From: Chrysochromulina tobinii
Taxonomy: Eukaryota; Haptophyta; Prymnesiales; Chrysochromulinaceae
Reading direction: 5' to 3'
Length of the DNA: 44,192 nt
Assembly: GCA_001275005.1 (NCBI GenBank)
Contig: JWZX01002775.1
Location: forward strand, 1 to 44,192
The translations under genes and the position numbers were made by a program. The notes beneath the pieces were generated by a model. The model was not told the DNA's origin. It worked only from the letters and a program-made list of their open reading frames with translations, and did not search any database. Every line of letters begins with the position of its first letter. Position 1 is the first letter of the stretch. Shown piece by piece: positions 29,801 to 36,728 of this stretch.

Positions 29801-31499
29801 CATCAGCGGTCATTATCGGTCATCAGCGGCCATCAGCGGTCATCAGCGGTCATCATCGGTCATCATCGGTCATCATCGGTCATCAGAGGTCATCAGAGGT
29901 CATCAGAGGTCATCAGACGTCATCAGAGGTCATCAGACCACCTTGATCGCGCGCAGCTCGCCCGGGGCATCGCGCCAGAATTGCTCGATCTTATTGGGGC
30001 CGGAGAGGGCGATTGCGGCGGCCTGGAGCTCAGCGGTCGAGATTGCGTCCGCGCCCTGCGCGAAGCTGATGAACATGGCCACCTCGATGAGCTCCTGCAG
30101 CAAGGACGGCAGGCCGCTGAACGCGGTGAGCGCCGAGTCCTGTTTGAGGAGGAGAGGAGCGTCGTGGTGAGCGCGTGCATGCACGGCAGGTCATCAGTGG
30201 CAATCAACGTGCCTGCTTATCCTGCTCGAGCTCCGAGGGAGATCGGATCACGATACCAATCAGGCGCAATCAGGCGCAATCAACGTGCCTGCTTATCCTG
30301 CTCGAGCTCGAGCGCCTCGACCGCCGCCTCCTCTGCCGCCGTGAGAGCCACCTGCCAAGTTTGGGTAGCGATCAGAGGCTGATGAGATCAGCAATCAGAG
30401 GCTGATGAGGGCAGCAATCATCTCGACGAGAGCGACCTCCTCCTCCACTGATGAGATCAGCAATCAGAGGCTGATGAGATCAGCAATCAGAGGCTGATGA
30501 GATCAGCAATCAGGGGCTGATGAGGGCAGCAATTACCTCGACGAGAGCCACCTCCTCCTCCACCGGCGGCGGAGGAGGCGGGGCGTTCTTGACGAACTCC
30601 TGGAATTCGTCAAAGCTCAGATGGCCATCGCCATCGGCGTCGAAGTCTCGAAACATCTCCATGGATGAATCCGTGTCCATTTCACGTGGCGGGGGCGGCG
30701 GCTCCACCTCCTCCTCCTCTGCCGCCGCTGGCGGCGGCGGCGGAGGGGCCTCATCCCAGGGGGCCTCCGCTGCTGCCTCGGCTGCCTCGGCCTCCGCTGC
30801 TGCCTCGGCCTCCGCTGCTGCCTCGGCTGCCTCGGCTGCCTCGGCCTCCGCTGCTGCCTCGGCTGCCTCGGCCTCCGCGGCTGCCTCGGCCTCCGCTGCT
30901 GCCTCGGCTGCCTCGACCTCCGCCGCTGCTGCCTCGGCCTCGTAGATGGAGTCCGCAGTCTCGTCTGGCACCGGTTCCTCAACCACCGCCTCTACAACCG
31001 CCGCCTCCTCAACCGCCGCCGCCTCCTCAACCGCCGCCTCCTCAACCGCCGCCGCCTCCTCGACTGCCGCATTGAATGGAGCTGGTTCTTCGACAGTCTC
31101 TGACGACGCTCCTTCCTCCTCAGCGGCCAATTCATCGAGCGCCTCCTCGAGCGCCGGGGGCTCATCGTGGAATGACGGCGGCTGCTCCAGACCCTGCTCG
31201 ACCAGGTTGGAGGAGGAGGATGGCGCCGGAGCTTCTGCGATCGAAGACATCGAATCGCGGTGGCTCAGCTGCGAAGCCTTGGCTTTGGCTTTCGGCTTGT
31301 CCGTGCGGGCCGACTTATCCCGGTGGGACAGGGGCCCGCTTTGCTTGCGATCGCTGTGCTGGCCCGAGGGCAAATCGCCCCTGTGCGACGACTGGGATTT
31401 GCCACTCCGGTGCGATGCCTGGGATCTGCCGGTGGTCTTGTCGGTCGATTTTCCGTCATTTGGTGCGAGCTTGGGCAGTGCGGGCGGTTTCTTGCTCAT
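8834..31499 (-). CDS. Giant EF-hand / LRR / NACHT / LRR protein (NLR-like STAND ATPase), 63 exons
   Basis: A frame-consistent chain from ATG 31499 to TGA 8836-8834: 63 exons, 13,071 nt, about 4,356 residues, with 62 mostly short introns that are about 40% of the locus. Domains in order: low-complexity N-terminus with one perfect EF-hand loop (287-298); LRR block I (~500-780); Ala/Lys-rich linker (~800-1100); beta-rich region and module A copy 1 (~1113-1613); NACHT-type P-loop NTPase (1614-1778; Walker A AGPGTGKT 1634-1641, Walker B VLVDGVDE ~1728-1735, TSRPE 1761); a long insert; HLSFQE (2559-2564), typical of the end of NACHT modules; LRR block II (~2600-3560); module A copy 2 (~3562-3869); LRR block III. 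NACHT-LRR proteins sense ligands and oligomerise using nucleotide. Role here, immune-like signalling, is inference. Exon-36/37 and exon-14/16 joins are the weakest. It could be two genes if a cryptic promoter exists. Confidence 0.75.
9767..10082 (-). repeat. Intron filled with AGGGCTCCTC/AGGGCTCATC 10-mers
   Basis: Intron 61 of the giant gene. About twenty 10-bp units occupy 9869-10080. Two ~52-bp GGAATCTCGAGCCGGGG units follow toward the acceptor at 9767-9868. Confidence 0.85.
10421..10491 (-). repeat. CCCCACAG-type intron flanked by a 34-bp exon duplication
   Basis: Intron 59 of the giant gene, 71 nt. The first 34 bp of exon 60 (10387-10420) also open the intron (10458-10491) with one mismatch. 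The remaining ~37 nt is the compact element ending TTCCCCACAG. Confidence 0.85.
11497..13242 (-). other. Giant gene exons 50-55: module A copy 2
   Basis: Exons 13242-13014, 12848-12756, 12704-12525, 12428-12264, 12025-11961 and 11686-11497 (residues ~3562-3869). Segments MILLFNCNGCTFRI, VVATPWLAYGCSVGAR, ALILVYEKRLTDVIVEHW and IIDLNEGNHAKL align in order with MVFNCFNAPFAV, VVQPWLAYSTSIGAR, KLLLLHEKKLVDASVLYW and YDLNQFNHVAV of copy 1. Confidence 0.7.
13351..17986 (-). other. Giant gene exons 36-49: LRR block II
   Basis: Exons 17986-17548, 17307-17147, 16887-16322, 16164-16046, 15888-15695, 15598-15536, 15442-15293, 15196-14997, 14820-14708, 14620-14543, 14451-14170, 14042-13896, 13806-13516 and 13427-13351. 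LRRs include LTKFDISNNQLS, LTDLNVNSNNLG, LEHLDVSGRN, VRTLSLEKNRL, LEVLDVHKNMIT and LKKLDISENKI. The last ones (exon 48) are plant-type ~23-residue LRRs, the others RNI-like. The exon-36 donor is ambiguous: the only phase-0 choice I found is a GC donor at 17547. Confidence 0.75.
18183..18407 (-). other. Giant gene exon 35: post-NACHT HLSFQE motif
   Basis: YQFKHLSFQEGLYAEYLL matches the F-x-HLSFQEFLAA-x-YL pattern that closes many NACHT modules, just before the LRRs begin. It supports the NACHT assignment independently of the P-loop. Confidence 0.8.
18855..19272 (-). repeat. Intron with ~22 tandem GAGGCAATGA decamers
   Basis: Intron 33 of the giant gene. A near-perfect 10-bp array runs 18866-19085. 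A partial copy of the preceding exon's end (GCACCTTGGACCGTTGAAGC, plus strand) lies at about 19180-19199. Confidence 0.85.
21480..21763 (-). repeat. Intron with GATGCAATGA decamers and duplicated acceptor
   Basis: Intron 26 of the giant gene. The acceptor and first bases of exon 27 (AGGCATCGCCTGATGAG, plus strand) occur twice, at 21471 and 21524. About ten decamers run 21570-21670. Confidence 0.8.
22145..22269 (-). repeat. Intron of degenerate telomere-like GGGTTA/GGGCTA repeats
   Basis: Intron 25 of the giant gene. The plus strand reads runs such as TTAGGGCTAGGGCT and TTAGGGCTAGGGTTACC. No other intron in the window has this composition. It starts GTAACCCT and ends GCCCCACAG. Confidence 0.8.
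23009..23756 (-). other. Giant gene exons 21-22: NACHT-type nucleotide-binding core
   Basis: Exons 23756-23494 and 23240-23009. Walker A is VLVRAGPGTGKTW. Walker B is ALVVLVDGVDEAAG, with the spaced second acidic pair (DGxDE) typical of NACHT rather than NB-ARC. A sensor-like NRLMVTSRPEGV follows. The order and spacing of these motifs fit a STAND NTPase. The split codon at the exon boundary (TG|G) regenerates Trp, which supports the splice call. Confidence 0.85.
23860..26135 (-). other. Giant gene exons 14-20: beta-rich region and module A copy 1
   Basis: Exons 26135-25686, 25510-25423, 25352-25177, 24975-24748, 24559-24249 and 24109-23860 (residues ~1113-1613). An optional ~18-nt exon near 25601-25584 may be only an intron-internal duplicate. 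Exon 14 has an EPLGWVTGISRDEIETLKLA-like segment. The part from 25352 onward (MVFNCFNAPF, VVQPWLAYSTSIGAR, LLLLHEKKLVD, DLNQFNHV) recurs in diverged form at 13242-11497. The function is not recognised. Confidence 0.7.
26216..27985 (-). other. Giant gene exons 9-13: Ala/Lys-rich linker
   Basis: Exons 27985-27861, 27355-26881, 26776-26583, 26506-26429 and 26341-26216 (residues 780-1112). Composition is biased: a long Ala-rich segment, four tandem EAFT units (DNA 26918-26965), and a Lys/Ala stretch (KKTTKKKPEATKSKKAEAEA). It is probably a disordered linker. I recognise no domain. Confidence 0.7.
27356..27860 (-). repeat. Intron with four tandem copies of acceptor-plus-exon-start units
   Basis: Intron 9 of the giant gene. 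The exon-10 start (GTCGGCCAGGCGCACC, plus strand), the CTGATGAGGGAGG acceptor and a short ACGCAATCAG array recur about every 60-75 bp from 27341 to 27645. A mixed copy with exon-9 sequence lies at 27700-27800. Confidence 0.85.
28153..29766 (-). other. Giant gene exons 4-8: LRR block I
   Basis: Exons 29766-29713, 29619-28921, 28760-28599, 28501-28387 and 28251-28153 (residues 404-779). RNI-type leucine-rich repeats are clear: ITSLDLRDNMIS, LTKLNLGGNHTL, LMSLDLSHNQLG, MTSCSLAHNNLG, LRTLDLSGTNLC and VTDLKLHENELC. The block lies before the NACHT domain, unlike typical animal NLRs where LRRs are C-terminal. Confidence 0.8.
29620..29712 (-). repeat. Decamer intron flanked by a perfect 24-bp exon duplication
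   Basis: Intron 4 of the giant gene. 29596-29619 (start of exon 5) and 29689-29712 (first bases of the intron) are identical. Between them lie five ACGCAATCAG-type decamers and the CTGATGAGGGAGG acceptor. Confidence 0.9.
29942..31499 (-). other. Giant gene exons 1-3: low-complexity N-terminus with EF-hand
   Basis: Exons 31499-30552, 30351-30289 and 30139-29942 (residues 1-403). A Ser/Lys/His-rich basic start is followed by an acidic Ala/Glu/Val array (EAEAAAEAA-type), Pro runs, and one canonical EF-hand loop DADGDGHLSFDE (residues 287-298), with Asp, Asp, Asp, Gly, Leu and Glu at positions 1, 3, 5, 6, 8 and 12. A helical segment with LLQELIEVAMFISFAQGAD follows. A single EF-hand suggests calcium sensing, possibly through dimerisation. 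Confidence 0.8.
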
Positions 31500-31858
31500 G
31501 ATCGACGTGCGCCTACCCTGCGCCCTTCCTCGCACGTCCCACTTAGCCACCAGCCCGCGCGCAAGTGCTTTTTGGAAAGGTCAGGGCCTTCTTTCTTTTG
31601 GTCGCGACAAACAGCGGGGCCGCGCAGGAAAATGCACCATACTGGGCAAGTTCGTGGCTCGAAACGTTATTTTCGTCTTGCTCTTTTTTTAGTTTTGGTT
31701 CAAACAGGCATATGTACATGTACAGTAAAAGAGCAGTGGGTGATTACATGAAACCAACCTTCCTCAAGAGGTGAAGTGCGTCTAGAAAAAAGCGCCATCG
31801 TGAGCGCCTCGAGGCGCAACTCTTTCCAAAACACTTTTTCGCCTCGCGGTGCGCGCCA
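31500..31858. promoter_or_regulatory. Divergent promoter region, giant gene and bestrophin-like gene
   Basis: 359 bp between two ATGs pointing away from each other. It is more AT-rich than its surroundings, with T-runs at about 31683-31692 and a CATATGTACATGTACAG word at 31710. No known element was recognised. Confidence 0.45.
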
Positions 31859-32857
31859 ATGACCATCGCGTACGATGCTGGGGACCTCAACGAGCTGACC
31901 GTCTTGTTTCGGTGGCACGGCACGATTATCCCCAAGGTGCTGTGCCGGCCGGTGCTGTGGCTGCTGGTCGCGTCCCATGTGGGCTTCTTGTATATGCACA
32001 TGTACCGCGACGACATCACGTTGCCAACGCTCCCGTGGAAGCTCACAGCGGTGCCGACGGCCTTGCTCACCTTCTTCATCGTCTTCTACTCCAGCAACTG
32101 CTACAACCGCTACTACACCTTCTACTCCAAGTGCACGGGCATGTCCGCCGCGGTCATGTGCTGGGTCGGCCTGCTGCGCGTTCACTTCCCGAAGGCGAGC
32201 CCGGAGATCCTGTGGAACTTGTGCCGGCACATGGTCGCGAGCGTGTACATGCTCTACTTCCAGCTGGCAGGGGGCGCGAGCGACGGCGGCAAGCAGGTGA
32301 CCGAGAGCGAGTGGCAGGTGCTCCTCCAGACTGGTTTGCTATCCCCGGAGGAGAAGAAGAAGCTCGCCGAGTACCGTGGCTTCAAGCCCTTCCTGTTGCA
32401 GGTCTGGGCGATGCGCGCGCTCTCAGACCACATCGCTGTGGACAAGGACAAGGGCCCGAACGCCAACCTCGGCCCCTTTCAGACGCAGGCGCTCGCCGCG
32501 CGCGGCTGCTGCGCCGACATTGTCAACACGATGACGCAGCCTGTGCCCTTCCCGTACTACCACACTCTCACCCTGATGCTCTCGCTCAATCTCCTGATGA
32601 TCTCGTACTCGCTGCTCGAGTTCGAGACGACGATGACGGTCCCGGTCTTCTTCATCATCGTCTTCGTCCTCCTCGGCCTCAAGGAGACGGCCGTCGTGCT
32701 CGCCGACCCCTTCGGTGGCAACGACGTCGACTTCGAGACCGAGGTCTACATGGCCAACATGCTCGCGAACTCGAAGGCGCTCATCTCACCGTCGGCGGAC
32801 TACGTGCCGCAGACGCTGCCGCTCGCTGTTGTGAAGGCGTCGCCCACAAAGAAATGA
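31859..32857 (+). CDS. Bestrophin-like anion channel
   Basis: 332 residues, intronless, ATG at 31859. Hydrophobic segments lie near residues 22-42, 54-76 and 235-280. The N-terminal FYSSNCYNRYYTFYSKCTGM stretch and the C-terminal DPFGGNDVDFE motif are hallmarks of bestrophins (animal DPFGEDDDDFE); the latter follows the last hydrophobic helix. Bestrophins are pentameric chloride/bicarbonate channels. Algal relatives act at thylakoid, pyrenoid or plasma membranes, and the location cannot be told here because no clear targeting peptide is visible. It stands divergent to the giant gene. Confidence 0.85.
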   Translation: MTIAYDAGDLNELTVLFRWHGTIIPKVLCRPVLWLLVASHVGFLYMHMYRDDITLPTLPWKLTAVPTALLTFFIVFYSSNCYNRYYTFYSKCTGMSAAVMCWVGLLRVHFPKASPEILWNLCRHMVASVYMLYFQLAGGASDGGKQVTESEWQVLLQTGLLSPEEKKKLAEYRGFKPFLLQVWAMRALSDHIAVDKDKGPNANLGPFQTQALAARGCCADIVNTMTQPVPFPYYHTLTLMLSLNLLMISYSLLEFETTMTVPVFFIIVFVLLGLKETAVVLADPFGGNDVDFETEVYMANMLANSKALISPSADYVPQTLPLAVVKASPTKK

Positions 32858-34047
32858 GCTGTGAAGGCGTCGCCGCCCTATTTTGGACTGGCATCGTGAC
32901 CTAATTAGGCAAGTCGGATGGCCAACTCTGTGGCCTCGTAGCACGCGGCGGAGGGCTTGGGAGTCGCTTTCGCAGCCGGCGGCGACGCCTTGGGCACCGT
33001 GTTGGGCGCTGGGCCCATGCCACCCGTTGAGCCATCCATGGTGGCGGCATCCAGTGCGCAACCCGCAGAAGGCCTGGGCAGAGTGGTCGATGGTGTAACC
33101 ACAAATGGTCGCTTCCACAAAGTGCAAAACCGTTGATGAATGTGCGCAGCGTGTGGGGGCGGGGGCCCTTGTGATGCAGCAGGCGGCAGCAAGAGTTGCA
33201 TGCAGGCGGCAGCGAGGGACGCATGGGCAGATGCGCGTGCCGCGCGACGTGGCGACGTGTCAAACGGTGAGCGCGGACCACGATCGACGATGCGCGGGTT
33301 GTGAAAGTTACTAACGAGTAACGTGTGCTCGTGTTGCTGTTGCATTTGCTGTTGGTATGCCGTGTGTCTCTGTTTGTGTATGCGCTCACTGCTTGGGCCA
33401 GCAGCCAGCACTTTGAGCTCTGCCCGAATAAAAGTTAAATATGAGTGCTCACGTGTCGCGTATGTGGATTGTTGCCCGCGTCGCGGATGACGGCGTCCTA
33501 GGCCGCTATCGCTAGAGGGACCGCGCTCCGCGGACGGCGACGGGACCTACACGATGCCGAGCCCGCGACAGCACGTCCGAAGGGCCCTCAAAGGGCCCGT
33601 TAGTCAAAGGAGAAAGCACCCACGCTGCCACCGAAGGCGGTAATGAATGCGGGCCGGGCCAGGGGCCACAGCGCGCATAAGCTCGTCCGGCCTCCATGAT
33701 GAGGGATGCAATCATCGGTCATACGAAGTCATCAGAGGCCCCGCACAAGCTCGTCCGGCCTCCGCGCTGTGGCGCCGCCCACACCTCACTGAGTGGCAGA
33801 CACTGTCGCCAAGTGCTTTCGCCGCTGCTCACCACCCTTCCCCACAGCACCGAGAGAGAGAGAGAGAGCGGCATGGGGAGAGTGGCACAGCCGCGAGCCA
33901 TGTCACCGAGGCGGCCTCGCCATCCACGTCGGCATGCAAGTGCTCACCAAGACGCCCTCTCCTCTCCCCACAGCCACGAGCCATGAGCCGAGCTACCTCA
34001 GCCATCGAGCCTCACCTAACGCAGAACTCAAACGCGCCAAAGCCGAG
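32858..34047. other. Gene-free region with one introner-like copy
   Basis: 32865-32890 repeats the bestrophin gene's last codons (GAGCTGTGAAGGCGTCGCC). 32902-32910 carries TAATTAGG. 33425-33445 is AT-rich (AATAAAAGTTAAATATGAG) and could hold a poly(A) signal. 33666-33765 is an intron-type insertion with a 17-bp direct repeat (AAGCTCGTCCGGCCTCC) at both ends. No convincing ORF or RNA gene. Confidence 0.55.
33666..33765 (-). repeat. Intron-type element matching the Hsp33 intron
   Basis: The core (ATGATGAGGGATGCAATCAT, then CGGTCATACGAAGTCATC...) is the reverse complement of the repeated unit in the Hsp33 intron at 41818-41940, including the adjacent GGCCCCGCAAAAGCTCGTCC-like flank. Here it sits outside any gene I can support. 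Confidence 0.75.
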
Positions 34048-34827
34048 TCAAGCTGCTGGATGCTCACGCAGCCATGTGGCTGCTTCCTCCTTTGCGTCGT
34101 CGGTGCAATCATCGATCGCGGCGCTCGCCACCATCGAGAAGTAGCGGCGCGCCATCTTCTCGTCCTTCGGGAAGCCCAAGTGGCGCTTAGTGTATGCGCG
34201 TCCCAGATTGTAGCACGCGGAATTGCTGCCGCGTCCGGCGGCCTCGCCCAGCAGCATAGAACCACGCGCAAGGCACTTTGGCACGCCAACACCATGCAAG
34301 TAGCACCCTCCAAGGTTGCCAGTCCCACTTGCATGCCCAGCCTCGTGGCTCTTCTCGAACCACTCGAAAGCCTTGACCAAGTCCTTGGCGAGGCCCTTCT
34401 GACCAAGCCAGTACCATGCTCCCAGTATGCACATCGCCCAGCCATCACCAGCCTCGGCCTCACGCAGCTTCTCCGCCACCTCTTCCTCCTCCTGCAGCTT
34501 CAGCTTCCACGCGTCCAACTTGTCGCCCGTGAGAGCGCCCGAGGTGACCATCGCGCGGATCATGTTCTTGACCCGCAGCGCCGGCTGCAGCCTCGTGCCC
34601 ATCGCCAAGTTCGTCACCGGGCTCTTGTGCTGCTGCTTGAGCCACTCCTCGATGGCCGAGCGCTCGTACACGTTGCCGTCCTCCGCCGTGACGGGGTCGA
34701 CGGGCAGCGAGAAGGTGATGGGGCAGACGAGCTCGGCAAAGGCCTCCTCAGTGGCGCTCTTGTGTCGGCGCAGCTGCACCGTCTCGTCCTCGGCCTCGGC
34801 AGCCGCGCGGCCGCGCTTGGGCGGCAT
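34048..34827 (-). CDS. U-box/Sel1-repeat protein
   Basis: 259 residues, intronless, from the conserved MPPKRGR Met at 34827. U-box LVCPITFSLPVDPVTAEDGN, acidic helix KLQEEEEVAEKL, then Sel1-like repeats (MCILGAWYWLGQKGLAKDL, GNLGGCYLHGVGVPKCLARG) and the C-terminal REHPAA. The repeat part differs most from other copies, as expected for a binding surface, while the U-box is nearly invariant. The upstream block at 34850-35090 matches those at 4547 and 6661. Confidence 0.85.
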   Translation of the reverse strand: MPPKRGRAAAEAEDETVQLRRHKSATEEAFAELVCPITFSLPVDPVTAEDGNVYERSAIEEWLKQQHKSPVTNLAMGTRLQPALRVKNMIRAMVTSGALTGDKLDAWKLKLQEEEEVAEKLREAEAGDGWAMCILGAWYWLGQKGLAKDLVKAFEWFEKSHEAGHASGTGNLGGCYLHGVGVPKCLARGSMLLGEAAGRGSNSACYNLGRAYTKRHLGFPKDEKMARRYFSMVASAAIDDCTDDAKEEAATWLREHPAA

Positions 34828-35302
34828 CGCGACGCCGGTGGGCACAAGGAGGAAAGGCGGCACCACCCCTCGCCGCTCAACACGACGCTTTTGAACTTCC
34901 GCGCAAAACGACGCGGTCTACCGGGTATCGGCCCAAAACGCGCGCCGCAACGAGATCATTCCGATCCGCACACGAGCTCGATCTTCAAAGAAATTTATCT
35001 GGTCGGAACGCCCGTATCAACCCTCGTTGAGCTTGAGGCCGCGTCCGTCACGCGTCCCGTCCGGCAGGTCCTCCAAACACGCACCACCCCATTCACACCC
35101 CATTCACAGCCCACTCACAGCCCACTCACACCCCACCCGCCACCGCACCGCAAACGCGCAATACAGCCGATGGAACCCTCATCAGAGGCTCAGAGCGAGA
35201 GGACGCACACTAAAAGAGGGGCAACCACAAGGAACCACGAGCCGAGCTAGCGCAGCCACTGAAGCGTCATCTAGCGCAGCACTCAAACGTGCCCAAGCCG
35301 AG
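34828..35302 (-). promoter_or_regulatory. Upstream block of 34827 gene plus 3' flank of 36082 gene
   Basis: 34850-35090 is the third copy of the shared U-box promoter block. 35090-35302 matches the 3' flank of the 6946 gene (7723-7930), including a CACTCACACCCCA-type minirepeat at 35100-35145. The two U-box genes here are head to tail with only these duplicated flanks between them. Confidence 0.6.
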
Positions 35303-36082
35303 TCAAGCTGCTGGATGCTCACGCAGCCATGTGGCTGCTTTCTCTGTGGCAGCGGCGGTGCAATCATCGATCGCGGCGCTCGCCACCATCGAGTAATAGC
35401 GGCGCGCCATCGTCTCGTCCTTCGGGAAGCCCCAGTTGCCATCAGCGTATAAGAATCCCAGGTTGCAGCACGCGACTTTGCTGCCGCGTTCAGCACCCTG
35501 GCTCATCAGCGTATTCGCACGCGCAAAGCACTTTGGCACGCCATACCCCAGCAAGTAGCACGCTCCAAGGCTGCCAGTCCCACTTGCATCCCCAGCCTCG
35601 TGGCTCTTCTTGTACCACTCGAAAGCCTTGGCCAAGTCCTTGGCGAGGCCCATCTCACCATACTCGCACCAAACTCCCAGTTGGTGCATCACCGCGCCAT
35701 CACCAGCCTCGGCCTTACGCAGCGTCTCCGCCACCTCCTCCTCCTCCTCCAGCTTCAGCTTCCACGCGTCCACCTTGTCGCCCGTGAGAGCGCCCGAGGT
35801 GACCATCGCGCGGATCATGTTCTTGACCCGCAGCGCTGGTAGGAGCTTCACGCCCATCGCCAAGTTCGTCACCGGGCTCTTGTGCTTGTGCTTGAGCCAC
35901 TCCTTGATGGCCGAGCGCTCGTACACGTTGCCGTCCTCCGCCGTGACGGGGTCGACGGGCAGCGAGAAGGTGATGGGGCAGACGAGCTCGGCAAAGGCCT
36001 CCTCGGTGGCGCTCTTGTGTCGGCGCAGCTGCACCGTCGCGTCCTCGGCCTCGGCAGCCGAGCGGTCGCGCTTGGGCGGCAT
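35303..36082 (-). CDS. U-box/Sel1-repeat protein
   Basis: 259 residues, intronless, conserved Met at 36082 (MPPKRDR). U-box LVCPITFSLPVDPVTAEDGN with IKEWLKHKHK instead of IEEWLKQQ. Acidic helix KLEEEEEVAETL, Sel1-like repeats (MHQLGVWCEYGEMGLAKDL, GSLGACYLLGYGVPKCFARA), end REHPAA. Its upstream region is not the shared block; it carries a 24-bp-armed palindrome 55 bp from the ATG. Confidence 0.85.
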   Translation of the reverse strand: MPPKRDRSAAEAEDATVQLRRHKSATEEAFAELVCPITFSLPVDPVTAEDGNVYERSAIKEWLKHKHKSPVTNLAMGVKLLPALRVKNMIRAMVTSGALTGDKVDAWKLKLEEEEEVAETLRKAEAGDGAVMHQLGVWCEYGEMGLAKDLAKAFEWYKKSHEAGDASGTGSLGACYLLGYGVPKCFARANTLMSQGAERGSKVACCNLGFLYADGNWGFPKDETMARRYYSMVASAAIDDCTAAATEKAATWLREHPAA

Positions 36083-36728
36083 GTGTTTGCAAACACCCGC
36101 GTCCGTTCCTGTGCGCACGTTTCGGAACTTAAATAGTTGTGCATGCAGTTCAGTTCAGTTCAGTTAACTGAACTGAACTGCATGCACAAATTAGCGTTGA
36201 AACGTGCCTCTCTAACGTGAGCCAAGCCAGTCGCCCCCCCCACAGGACGGTGTGTGTGCGCACAGAGGGTCCCGGGGGGTAAATTTGTGGGTGAGCCCTA
36301 TTAGTGGTGCTAATTGGATAAACTGTGCGGCCGCCGGAGCTTGCCCTCGTGCCCGTGGTATCTTCGTGGCCGCGGCCTTGCCCTTCGGCGGCCCCGTTGC
36401 CGTTCCGTTGGCCGAGCCTAAATGTAGAAAGCATCTCAAAGCGAAGCACACCACACTCTAACGTCCTAGTGTGACGGTCAAAGATCGCTGCGGTAGACCG
36501 CTCACTGCTCTACAGAGTGCAGTTCCATCCATTCTCAATTTCGCGAGTCTTCTTCAGGTCGGCCTTCGTGACAAATCCCGGACGGCCGAGTGACGAATCC
36601 CGGACGGCAGCGAGGCATGAGGGCCGAACGGGCGCTCCTCTGCGTGCCATTCGTATTCAGTCGGCCCAGTCCACTTCCCACGTGAGCTGGGTTCGGGTTC
36701 AGGGTTCGTCAGGGCTCGTCAGGGTTCG
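36083..36728. other. Intergenic region between U-box gene and DnaJ-TPR gene end
   Basis: Contains the palindrome at 36137-36189. 36560-36610 has two CGGACGGC words. 36655-36690 repeats the last coding bases of the DnaJ-TPR gene (TCGGCCCAGTCC, CCCACGTGAGCTG) found at 36731-36761, separated by AGGGTTCGTC units. No gene supported. Confidence 0.55.
36137..36189. repeat. Perfect inverted repeat, 24-bp arms, 5-nt spacer
   Basis: Arms 36137-36160 and 36166-36189 are exact reverse complements. They consist of TTGTGCATGCA plus reiterated GTTCA units, with a GTTAAC palindrome at the centre allowing several registers. It lies ~55 bp upstream of the 36082 start codon, so it may act in transcription or in the 5' UTR. 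Confidence 0.9.

Noticed and set aside
30946-31692. Plus-strand frame of 248 codons opposite exon 1 of the giant gene
   Set aside because: It is the antisense of the GCC/GAG-rich Ala/Glu repeat. The minus strand has an EF-hand and joins in phase to later exons.
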